Shown here one piece after another: positions 1 through 6,578 of a DNA stretch of 10,301 bases. The DNA lies in contig JAUCNG010409914.1 in NCBI GenBank assembly GCA_032353305.1, positions 1-10,301 of the forward strand, written 5' to 3'. Every line of letters begins with the position of its first letter. The first letter of the stretch is position 1. The notes under the pieces were generated by a model, which was not told the origin of the DNA, did no database searches, and was given only the letters and a program-made list of their open reading frames with translations. The position numbers and the translations under genes were made by a program. Source of the stretch: Cephalothrix spiralis (lineage: Eukaryota > Nemertea > Palaeonemertea > Archinemertea > Cephalotrichidae).

Positions 1-319
1 AAACACACGAAAAATCAGCCATGTTTTCTTAAATGTGACGTCATCATAAAAAATACCGGATTTTCAAATTTTGAAGAGAATTTATTTTTTATTTTTAGAA
101 CTTTTACAGAATTTGCGGATTTTTGATCCCTCATAACTCGTAATGTAGCCTAATGGTTTTCCTACCCAAGGAATTCAAAAATACCAATATTTTTTTTCTA
201 TCTCTATCAGAAGTGCCCTAACTAAAAAATGGTCATTTTTTGAGATGCCGCTTAAGAATGGTACCCGCTTTGCTTAATTTTGAGACTTTAAATTGGACTA
301 ATCTTGATGTAAATAGGGG
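1..319. other. Non-coding stretch, no gene seen
   Basis: AT-rich sequence with no codon-like reading frame on either strand. The only recognisable short site is a CRE-type palindrome TGACGTCA at 36-43, which recurs at 798-805. Without an adjacent promoter this is just as likely to be chance or part of an old repeat. Confidence 0.5.
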
Positions 320-598
320 TTTTCGACGTCAGGGAATCTAATGTGTCGCACATAGTTTACCGGTATTGCAAATAGGAGAACTGGCACTGCGGTATGATAT
401 TGGTGCTGAAACTTTCAGGTGCCAGGTCCAGGGGTTTTTGGCGCCAAAAATATTTTTTCCCGCCAAGCTTCTAAGAACAACGTATATTTTTCGAAAATGA
501 AGTACATTTTCGACGTCAGGGAATCGAATGGCGCACAGTTTTATTATTAAGCTATTGAAAATAGGAGAACTGGTACTTCGGTATGATATTGGTGCTGA
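320..598. repeat. Two ~90-bp direct repeats separated by ~97 bp
   Basis: Copy A (320-409) and copy B (507-598) can be aligned end to end. Both begin TTTTCGACGTCAGGGAATC, share AATAGGAGAACTGG in the middle and end GGTATGATATTGGTGCTGA. By eye they are roughly 80 percent identical, with a small indel in the first third. The intervening 97 bp is not repeated, so this is a dispersed or decayed tandem pair and not a clean satellite. The minus-strand reading through both copies gives the repeated peptide APISYRS-A/T-SSPI. That is explained by the DNA repeat and is not evidence for a protein. The parent repeat family is not recognised. Confidence 0.75.
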
Positions 599-1434
599 CA
601 TTTTAGAAAATTTCAAAACAACATCACCCCCTTACCTAAATGTACTGGGGAAATTGAACTTTTGGTATTTTGGAGGAAATTAATGTAGCTAACTTGTTGA
701 AAAGACTTCCACCAAATGTCTTTTATTTGAAAGAGAAGACCATGTTCTTACCAGTGAGCCCACGCACAGATATAAAGATCATATTTAAGTCACAATATGA
801 CGTCATCTTATAAGGGTTCACTGTATACCTTTGATACGTATCTTGTACTATTGCCATCATTTGAAGTAAGATTACAGTCATCTATGTATAATCAATCACA
901 ACCAATATCATCAATTCAAAAGACTGATAGGATTTCTTCGGTATCCTGGTGCCTAAAACTATGATTGAATATCATATGCTAGACCTAACAAATGGTCTCG
1001 TCCGAGGTCTCGTCCACCCTAATTTGTCAGATGTATGATTACGGTAAGCGACTTAGCTGAACCCAGCTCTGCCAAGGTACTATGTGTTTAGCTATTTTGT
1101 TTTCTCTCATTAATCATATGTCTCATCAAAAAGCGATATTTGCAATGTCAAAAACAAAAGGGTCTCGATGGTTTTGGTCACTCCTATGAACTATTTTTGA
1201 GGGAAACTTTATAACATATTGATGTAACTTTGCTATTCGAGGGTTGGGAATCAACTTTCGAAAACTCGATCCAGCTTTTGGTTTTTTAACTTCATCTAAA
1301 GATAGTACTATGATGAACTGATGTTGTTGACGTTTTTTCAAGTAACCCAATAATTTACTCAAAAACTTAAAATTTTAGAATTTTTAGAGCCATTTTTAAG
1401 ATCAAGTTGATTGATTCACTGTTTATGCTTTGTA
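599..1434. other. Non-coding stretch, no gene seen
   Basis: No supported gene. Small landmarks are a second TGACGTCA palindrome (798-805) and a 10-bp tandem duplication GGTCTCGTCC at 994-1003 and 1006-1015. A minus-strand open frame of about 77 codons lies at 1126-1362, but it starts at TTG, not ATG, matches no family I recognise and sits in ordinary AT-rich sequence, so I treat it as chance. Confidence 0.5.
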
Positions 1435-1812
1435 CAGGGTGTCTACAGATTTACCAGGATAATTTTCCCTGACTTTCCCTGACTTTCCAGGACCATTTCT
1501 AACCATTTTCCCTGACTTTCTTAATTTTCATTATCGAAATATCTAAACAAAAACAGATTTATCTTAAAGTAAACAAATACAAAGAGCAAGTCTCAACTTT
1601 TAATGTAAACCAATGTAATAAATCTGAACTGCGCCGAAGGGGCCAAAATGTTTGAGTTTTTAAGTATAAGTCACGACATTTTTTGGTATTTCAGAAAATT
1701 TTCCCTGACCACAAAGATGAATTCCCCGACTTTCTATGACTTTCCCCGACCAATTTTCAATTCTCTGACTTTCCCGGACTTTCCAGGTTTCCCTGACCCT
1801 GTAGACACCATG
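1435..1812. mobile_element. MITE-like non-autonomous DNA transposon
   Basis: The left end is CAGGGTGTCTAC (1435-1446). The right end is GTAGACACCATG (1801-1812), whose reverse complement matches the left end at 11 of 12 positions. Both ends are immediately flanked by the same hexamer TTTGTA (1429-1434 and 1813-1818), which is what a 6-bp target-site duplication would look like. The subterminal regions are packed with variants of TTTCCCTGACTTTCC, in the same orientation at both ends (around 1468-1520 and 1690-1795). At 378 bp with no transposase frame, this can only move by a transposase supplied elsewhere. The CAGGG terminus resembles hAT-type ends, but hAT elements normally make 8-bp duplications, so the superfamily is left open. 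The minus-strand open frame inside (peptide with VRETWKVRESQ) is a translation of these repeats. Confidence 0.8.
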
Positions 1813-2392
1813 TTTGTATAAATACCAAGGATAAATACCTTTGGCTACCACTGACTATTTTCGGGATATCACATCCGTGTACAGATATCAAACGGAAGTA
1901 GCTATTTCATTTGATATCTCGCAGATAGTGAACGGTTACAGTGATTGCAGTTCAGATATAGCAGAATAGTGATTCATAACGTGATGCAAATAGGCCTATG
2001 ACATGATCCGTAACATTGAATAACATAAGATAGGCCTCGACAAATACGCTCGAAATTAAGCATAGAAATGAAGTATAGCGCAAAAACGCAAATGGACTAA
2101 AATAGAAAATAACCAGAATTCTCGACATATCTGATGGAAACGAACCCGCTTTGAAATAACGTACAAATTTTGCTCATGGTGTGTCTCCAGTGGACAACAG
2201 GAAACACAAATTCCCCTCAAAAAAGTATCATTACGATGGACTATACAGTATCGCAATTGCGAATAACATCTAGAATTAGTTAGTAACAATAAACTTTAAT
2301 GATGAAAATGCTAATTTAAAATTTTCAAATTTTAAACTTAAAAAATGATTAATAGATGTCGCTATATGACGGGTAACTTTAGTTCTAATGCC
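1813..2392. other. Non-coding stretch with one small inverted repeat
   Basis: No gene is supported. A 10-bp perfect inverted repeat, AGATATCAAA at 1883-1892 and TTTGATATCT at 1910-1919, could form a short hairpin with a 17-nt loop. A minus-strand open frame at 2056-2289 has no recognisable motif and is probably chance. Confidence 0.5.
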
Positions 2393-2627
2393 AATGCGTA
2401 CACGCAAAAATGCTAACGTGCGTTTATGCGCCTAGTGTGCGGCAAGCTAATTAAGTGAAATCGAAAAAATAGCGTCTAGAACTGCCTCTCGGTCTGCTAT
2501 TATTCTAGAATTAAAGAATTCCAAACTAAATTCAAAATGCCTGTATGCGTGTACGCATTAAAATTTTAGAGCACGCTAGAATTTTTAAAGCGTATACATG
2601 CGCGATGAATTTTAATGCGTACATGCG
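2393..2627. repeat. Cluster of GCGTAYAYGC-type inverted and direct repeats
   Basis: AATGCGTACACGC at 2393-2405 is matched exactly in inverse at 2547-2559 (13 bp). The second copy continues into ATTAAAATTT (to about 2566) and pairs again, with two mismatches over about 20 bp, with an inverse copy near 2608-2627. A further GCGTATACATGCG lies near 2590-2602. The pair GAGCACGCTAG (from about 2570) and GAGTGCGCTAG (just after 2627) repeats directly. The nested arms suggest a decayed fold-back or MITE, or a small satellite with palindromic units. No coding frame is supported here; the 64-codon plus-strand frame at 2545-2739 overlaps the repeat and is a by-product. Confidence 0.65.
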
Positions 2628-3083
2628 AATAGAGTGCGCTAGGCTTTATACCAAACCTTTGATAAACGATAGCTTATTGGCCGTGAAAAAACGATCAAAA
2701 TCAATTGACTACTTCTATTACAAATCTTCAATTTTCTAGACCTCTAAAATACCTTTAGCGCGTCTGTGGACTCAAAATCATGACAAATCAGTCTTCAGAA
2801 TTCGAAATTGATGATTCGGAATGGAAGTAGTAAATGGAATTTGGTAGTGTTTTTCTCCAGCTAAGGAGATCATATTGCTGCCAATAAGCTATAGCTCATG
2901 AAAGATCATTGAAAAAATGAAGAGAAATCGGACAAAATAGCGGTTAAAATCGTTTCATACACCTTCCATTAACATAGACCGGCAAATATACCGCGGCATA
3001 TAGCGACACCTTTGTATTGTTTATTAATTTTAAACAGAAAATTATTTTTAATAAATTATTATCACAATGCTCTGTGAACCTAC
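2628..3083. other. Non-coding stretch; probable intron or intergenic DNA
   Basis: AT-rich, with no gene or repeat recognised. If the candidate exon immediately to the right is real, this stretch would be the start of the intron downstream of it on the minus strand, because the donor site GTAGGT lies at its right edge. Confidence 0.4.
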
Positions 3084-3148
3084 CTTTTTAGTTTCTGGTT
3101 CATCCGTTTCCATTGCTGAAGCAGACTCTGCGGCGGCCATTTCGGCAT
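3084..3148 (-). CDS. Candidate internal coding exon, acidic Ala-rich segment, gene unknown
   Basis: On the minus strand a 65-bp segment is bounded by TTTGTATGTTCCAG (acceptor AG at 3150-3149) and AAAAAG followed by GTAGGT (donor GT at 3083-3082), both good matches to metazoan splice consensus. In the only frame free of stops and of plausible composition it encodes two bases of a split codon and then 21 codons. These read as an Ala/Glu-rich run followed by SAMETDEPETKK, so the exon enters in phase 1 and leaves in phase 0. It is noticeably more GC-rich (GCC, GCG, GAG) than the surrounding DNA. The acidic, low-complexity composition is typical of flexible linkers or tails and gives no function. 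No partner exon was recognised in the window. It could also be a spurious match, because the exon is very short. Confidence 0.45.
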
Positions 3149-3193
3149 CTGGAACATACAAATATGGAATACATTTAAGCTTTTATAAGTATT

Positions 3194-3243
3194 AGTTATT
3201 GGCCACGATGTAGGTCGCGGAGCGACCATCGTGGCCAATAACT
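3194..3243. repeat. Near-perfect 22-bp hairpin (16+6 bp)
   Basis: The outer arms AGTTATTGGCCACGAT (3194-3209) and ATCGTGGCCAATAACT (3228-3243) are perfect complements over 16 bp. Inside them GGTCGC (3213-3218) pairs with GCGACC (3222-3227) around a 3-nt loop GGA, with only GTA (3210-3212) unpaired on the left arm. The GGTCGC/GCGACC core recurs at 9903-9916. It may be a fold-back or MITE core, or a structured transcript element. The stem is short for a canonical animal pre-miRNA. It lies about 45 bp upstream (minus-strand sense) of the candidate exon. Confidence 0.8.
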
Positions 3244-3721
3244 GAGGTTACTGTCTCATACTATCCAGATAAAATAATACTTTTTAACAAATAAGTATGT
3301 CACATTTAAGTAGAAAAGACAGTAATCTTAGATATATTGTGATGAGGTCACACAACGTTCTGAAAAGGCAATATCCTGAATTTTATAGGACTTAGATTTC
3401 ATTGCTAAAAAGAATTTCCTTGAAAATGGTCGAATAAATTTCGCGCCCTTTTTGCACAAAACTAATTATCTAGCCGATGAGGTGAGAATTTTTTCAGTTT
3501 TTATAATCAGATTACAAATGGTTTTAAAACTTCTAACATCCTTGAAAACCAAGAAATTATAAATTTTCCCGTAAAAAAAACTTTTTAACAGAATAATATT
3601 GCAATTGTGATTGGAACATCACATGCAGCGTAGTTAAAATTCTTACAAGTTCAATCGATACAATCAACCACGTGCATGTTTGAACACGTGTCATAGCATC
3701 CAGTAAGTAAATTATTTCAAT
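3244..3721. other. Non-coding stretch, no gene seen
   Basis: No coding frame or repeat family is recognised. Two CACGTG E-box palindromes lie 16 bp apart (3669-3674 and 3685-3690); without a nearby gene start their significance is unknown. Confidence 0.45.
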
Positions 3722-3785
3722 TGAGTCAACGGAAAATTGGTGACGGACTGCTAAACCAAGTGTCGATGGTTCGATACCAGCAAGG
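3722..3785 (+). mobile_element. Decayed tRNA-derived SINE head (plus strand)
   Basis: A perfect Pol III B-box-type sequence GGTTCGATACC (3768-3778) is followed by CAGC, and the preceding GACGGACTGCTAAACCA has the look of a tRNA anticodon arm. The expected A box further upstream is eroded (AGTCAACGG-like). No poly(A) or body could be delimited, since the sequence runs directly into the neighbouring minus-strand SINE. It is too degraded for a functional tRNA. The call rests on the B box and its surroundings only. Confidence 0.4.
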
Positions 3786-3786
3786 G

Positions 3787-3802
3787 TTATTATGTTTAAT
3801 TA
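3787..3802. repeat. 16-bp direct repeat, left copy
   Basis: TTATTATGTTTAATTA here is exactly repeated at 4632-4647, 845 bp away. It abuts the 3' end of the minus-strand SINE. The two copies could be the target-site duplication of a composite insertion spanning about 3803-4631, although the SINE head stops at 4224, well short of the right copy. Confidence 0.6.
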
Positions 3803-3807
3803 TAAAT

Positions 3808-4224
3808 GCTCATCATCATCAAGAAACGAACCTAAGTTAACTAAAGGTACTTTAGGAGATTAGGATAAATCGGAACTGCCCTTGGGACAAGATGGTATGA
3901 ACCCTGCCTTCTACTATATAGGGCGTCAGATGACTGGCTCAATTAGATACAATGGTCCGCTTGCTGGGCATTTACCCTTAGGCCTGTAGACCATTCCCGC
4001 ACTCTAATCTACTTTCTATATACCGATTAGCAAAGGGATTTTTACTCCGAAGGGAGGGACAGTGTCCCACTCCACGTATTTAACCTGACCGAGCCACCCA
4101 AGAAGCTATGTGCTGAGGAACTTGCTTAAGGTTCCACTCAATGAAAAGTGGTGTCGAGCCGGGTCTCGAACCCGGGACCTCCGGATTCAAAGACCGACGT
4201 TCTACCACTTAACCACCGAGCCAC
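3808..4224 (-). mobile_element. tRNA-derived SINE (minus strand), well preserved
   Basis: Read on the minus strand, the element starts GTGGCTCGGTGGTTAAG at 4224. It has an A box TGGTTAAGTGG (4215-4205) and a B box GGTTCGAGACC (4172-4162), separated by 32 nt as in real tRNAs, and a T stem CCGGG/CCCGG. The acceptor arms pair at no more than about four of seven positions and no CCA-ready end is present, so this is a SINE head and not a tRNA gene. The anticodon region TCTTTGAAT is ambiguous, possibly TTG. An unrelated body of about 330 bp follows, containing a near-palindrome GGGACACTGTCCC and a pyrimidine-rich CCCTCCCTTCGGAG. The element ends in a short ATG-type simple repeat (3809-3820). SINEs of this kind are transcribed by Pol III and copied by a partner LINE. 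I cannot name the family. Confidence 0.8.
4162..4215 (-). promoter_or_regulatory. Internal Pol III promoter (A and B boxes) of the SINE
   Basis: The A box TGGTTAAGTGG fits TRGYNNARNNG at every position and the B box GGTTCGAGACC fits GGTTCGANNCC exactly, with tRNA-like spacing. This would be sufficient to bind TFIIIC. Whether the copy is transcribed cannot be told from sequence. Confidence 0.8.
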
Positions 4225-4822
4225 AACCAACTGATCACAAACCTAAGAGGTGATCCAAAGTTCAGCGCGCAACAATCGCAGATGGCAATTGAAGATGGTT
4301 TTCTTTAATTTTGACTCAAAATCTTGACCACGTAGGTACTGCATGCAATAAGTCAAATCAATCTGCCACAAACCGGAAAACAATCTAATAACTCTGATTC
4401 CGGTCAAATAATTATCAGACATTAAATGGCTGTCGACTTAACCGGTCAATGCTCAATATCGTAAAATGAGCAGAGTTCAATTTAGGTTAATGTCAGAAGA
4501 ACATGAAATGGCATCGATTGTTTTAAGATTATTTGCATGAGAAAAGACAATTCAATGTCAAGGAGTGCACTTAAATGACCCTAAATCGACTACCCACAAC
4601 ATTATTAAGAGTCTTAATAGCTCATTAAACCTTATTATGTTTAATTACATGCGGTTCATGGAGACCCAATGGAGTAAGACACGTCTTAGAGTATTCTAAT
4701 GTGTATGAACACGTAGAACACGTTTTAGGATAATTCCATTAATCCTGGTTAATTCCAATATTTTGGAACCAAAAACAAGATCGGTTAGTGACATTGTCCA
4801 AGTAATTCGAGATCACGTCCCA
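4225..4822. other. Non-coding stretch containing the right copy of a 16-bp repeat
   Basis: No gene is seen. It carries TTATTATGTTTAATTA at 4632-4647, identical to 3787-3802, and scattered CCGGT-rich short motifs near 4370-4450. If 3803-4631 is one insertion, this sequence would be its 5' part on the minus strand. Confidence 0.45.
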
Positions 4823-4880
4823 TGTTGCTCGGTAAGAAGATTTAGTTCGAAAGGTTTGAGTGTTCGATCCTCGCAATCCA
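4823..4880 (+). mobile_element. Decayed tRNA-like SINE head (plus strand)
   Basis: The stretch begins TGTTGCTCGGTAAGAAG (a partial A box) and contains TTTAGTTCGAAAGGTTTGAG in the anticodon region and a B-box match GTTCGATCC at 4862-4870 followed by TCGCAATCC. A-to-B spacing is compatible with tRNA ancestry, but the arms do not pair well enough for a tRNA. No body or tail could be delimited. Confidence 0.45.
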
Positions 4881-5195
4881 TTAATCTAGTAAACAAGAGG
4901 TAGATAGCTGTACTACATCTTCAACGGGTATAAAAATTCCCGGGAAAAGAAGTGTACTTTAGCGCACTAGCAATCCATCAACTCAAAGTACATTTATGGG
5001 GTCTAAATCGAGAAAAAATTGCAAAATGGGATTTGGCACCCACCAACTAAATTAAGACTTTTTCCCACAAATTTTGGAACCACCAACCCCTTTTTTCGCC
5101 ATTTGACCACCCTGGCCCAATTTCCATGGAAAATTCCATTTTGACATTTTTTATATCCATATAGGAAATTTTTTTCCATGACTCAAAATTGCCCC
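4881..5195. other. Non-coding stretch beside a SINE remnant
   Basis: No gene. It is pyrimidine/purine-biased with CCACCAAC- and TTTCCATGGAAA-type motifs. On the minus strand it lies downstream of the tRNA-like head at 5196-5256 and may be the decayed body of that element. Confidence 0.35.
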
Positions 5196-5256
5196 TTGTT
5201 GGGTTTCGAACCAGTCAATCTCCTTTTCCACTAGCCCACATTCCCATTGACCCAAC
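5196..5256 (-). mobile_element. Decayed, shortened tRNA-like SINE head (minus strand)
   Basis: On the minus strand a perfect B box GGTTCGAAACC (5212-5202) follows an A-box-like TGGGCTAGTGG (5238-5228) after only about 15 nt, less than half the spacing in a tRNA. The anticodon arm therefore seems to have been lost. The flanks TTG...CAA resemble a weak T stem. This is a remnant, not a functional tRNA. Confidence 0.45.
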
Positions 5257-6270
5257 TGAAATACTTGACGCTATTACTCGTGTTTTGTTGATTGTAATGA
5301 TATTGTATCGATTGAACTTGTTAGGCTTTTTGTAGCTTATGATTAAAACTTTAAGCTATTTTCAAAAAAACTTTAGAACACTGTGAGGGAGGAATAACAA
5401 ACCCAACAAGTTCCACAGTATATGTTATTTCTCTTTCACTAAGATATCCATATACATGTATATCCGTAATTGAATCTTCTTGGAATTCGCCAAACCAACC
5501 CTTTTTACGACACTTATCATGAAAGTCCAGAACATAGGATCAATCTGGATCAATGGGTCATCACATTAATAGATACCATACAGTGGCTAAGTGGTTAAAT
5601 TACTCCCGAACAGCATTTTATGGCGAAATAAGACGGAAGGGAGAATGGGTAGAACAAAAGGAGGACATCAAGATAACATGTAATGTAATGACCATAATGG
5701 ACTACATTGTAATACTAGCAGTATGGGTCAAAGAGTTCGCAATTTAATAACTGATACCTCTTCCTTTTGAGTATAACAGTACGAGTCGCAGACGAGGGAC
5801 ATATTGGAATTAACGAGTGCAAGTAACATTTTATGGCACGATACCCATGAAGAATAGCATGTACCGCACGAATGAGTGCATGGAATGACCGTCAGATATC
5901 GAGGAAAACGTGCATAAAAATGTATCTCTTTTCGTAAAAAGCGCTATGTTTGTTTTGATTGATTTGACTCAAGCGCCTTGAAAATTGGTCATGGATTAGT
6001 CATGTCAAACCGATTACTCAGGTCGTTTACTTTGGAACGACAGTTAGATAAAAAAAATTGTTATTATTTACTAACGCGCTAGCTTTAGAACTAAAGAACT
6101 GTAACTAACAATTTTAAAAGCATTAATATTGGCCATATCTTTAAACTACAGCCTCATTCACAGTTTTGGTCTTAAACTATAGAAAGCCATAATAATAATA
6201 ATAAATGTGGATGTTTCCTGCCTAAGTAGCCCACAAATCATGATTACACTGAACGAGTTTCAATATACTT
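5257..6270. other. About 1 kb of non-coding DNA, no gene seen
   Basis: No coding region is supported. A 64-codon plus-strand open frame starting ATG at 5553 resembles no family. It includes an isolated A-box-like TGGCTAAGTGG (5584-5594) with no B box, perhaps an eroded SINE. A short (TAA)5 microsatellite lies at about 6190-6204. Confidence 0.45.
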
Positions 6271-6273
6271 TGT

Positions 6274-6319
6274 CTGAAGAAGGCAAAAACGCCGAAATCA
6301 TTCAAAACCATATATGATT
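6274..6319 (+). ncRNA. Hammerhead-ribozyme-like core (possibly degenerate)
   Basis: CTGAAGA (6274-6280) fits the hammerhead box CUGANGA. It is followed by a 3-bp stem II (GGC 6282-6284 with GCC 6291-6293) and then the invariant GAAA (6294-6297). The last A of GAAA and TCAT (6298-6301) can pair with ATGA plus T (6314-6318) as stem III, placing an ATT cleavage triplet at 6317-6319. Stem I, which should pair the bases before 6274 with those after 6319, gives only about three G-U pairs, so activity is doubtful. Hammerheads are known in Penelope-like retroelements and small retrozymes of invertebrates, and this may be the tail of such an element. Confidence 0.3.
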
Positions 6320-6578
6320 GTGTCTTATTCAATTCTTTGTGCATTAATATCACCTTTATTAAAAAATCTAACAAATGTATGAAATTTTATTTTGACGTAC
6401 CTACGTTCACTGTTATATATTTCTAAAGAAAATATACAGTCGCATGATAGACGCCATTTTTTCTTATGATAAGCTGCCTATGGGGTGGTTATGGTTAATA
6501 ATAAACAGTGGATACAAATTTTGGAGAGTTTGGATTACATAAACTGTACTTGTGTGTTAACCTTGATTGCAACTAATC

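Noticed and set aside
338-616. Minus-strand protein with a repeated APISYRS motif
   Set aside because: The peptide repeat simply mirrors the DNA direct repeat, and its opening has no gene context.
1144-1160. 17-bp identity between 1144-1160 and the KLHL coding region near 7094-7110
   Set aside because: AATGTCAAAAACAAAAG is A-rich and low in complexity, and the flanks do not match, so chance is the simplest explanation.
1126-1362. Small minus-strand protein gene of about 77 residues
   Set aside because: No ATG at the start, no recognisable domain, no splice signals and no codon-composition change from the background.
4150-4224. A functional tRNA gene on the minus strand
   Set aside because: The A and B boxes are excellent, but the acceptor arms pair poorly, the anticodon stem has a mismatch and a long unrelated tail with a simple-repeat end follows, as in a SINE.
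3181-5260. CRISPR array or satellite in the repeat-rich middle
   Set aside because: The repeats are unevenly spaced, of different sequence and in both orientations; they are separate SINE remnants and hairpins.
5553-5747. Plus-strand 64-residue open frame
   Set aside because: It overlaps an A-box-like tRNA remnant, shows no family motif and is of a length expected by chance.
6567-6578. KLHL frame opening upstream at 6567 with TTG
   Set aside because: A eukaryotic gene would start at an ATG. The ATG at 6579 has a strong Kozak context (A at -3, G at +4) and gives a normal N-terminus.
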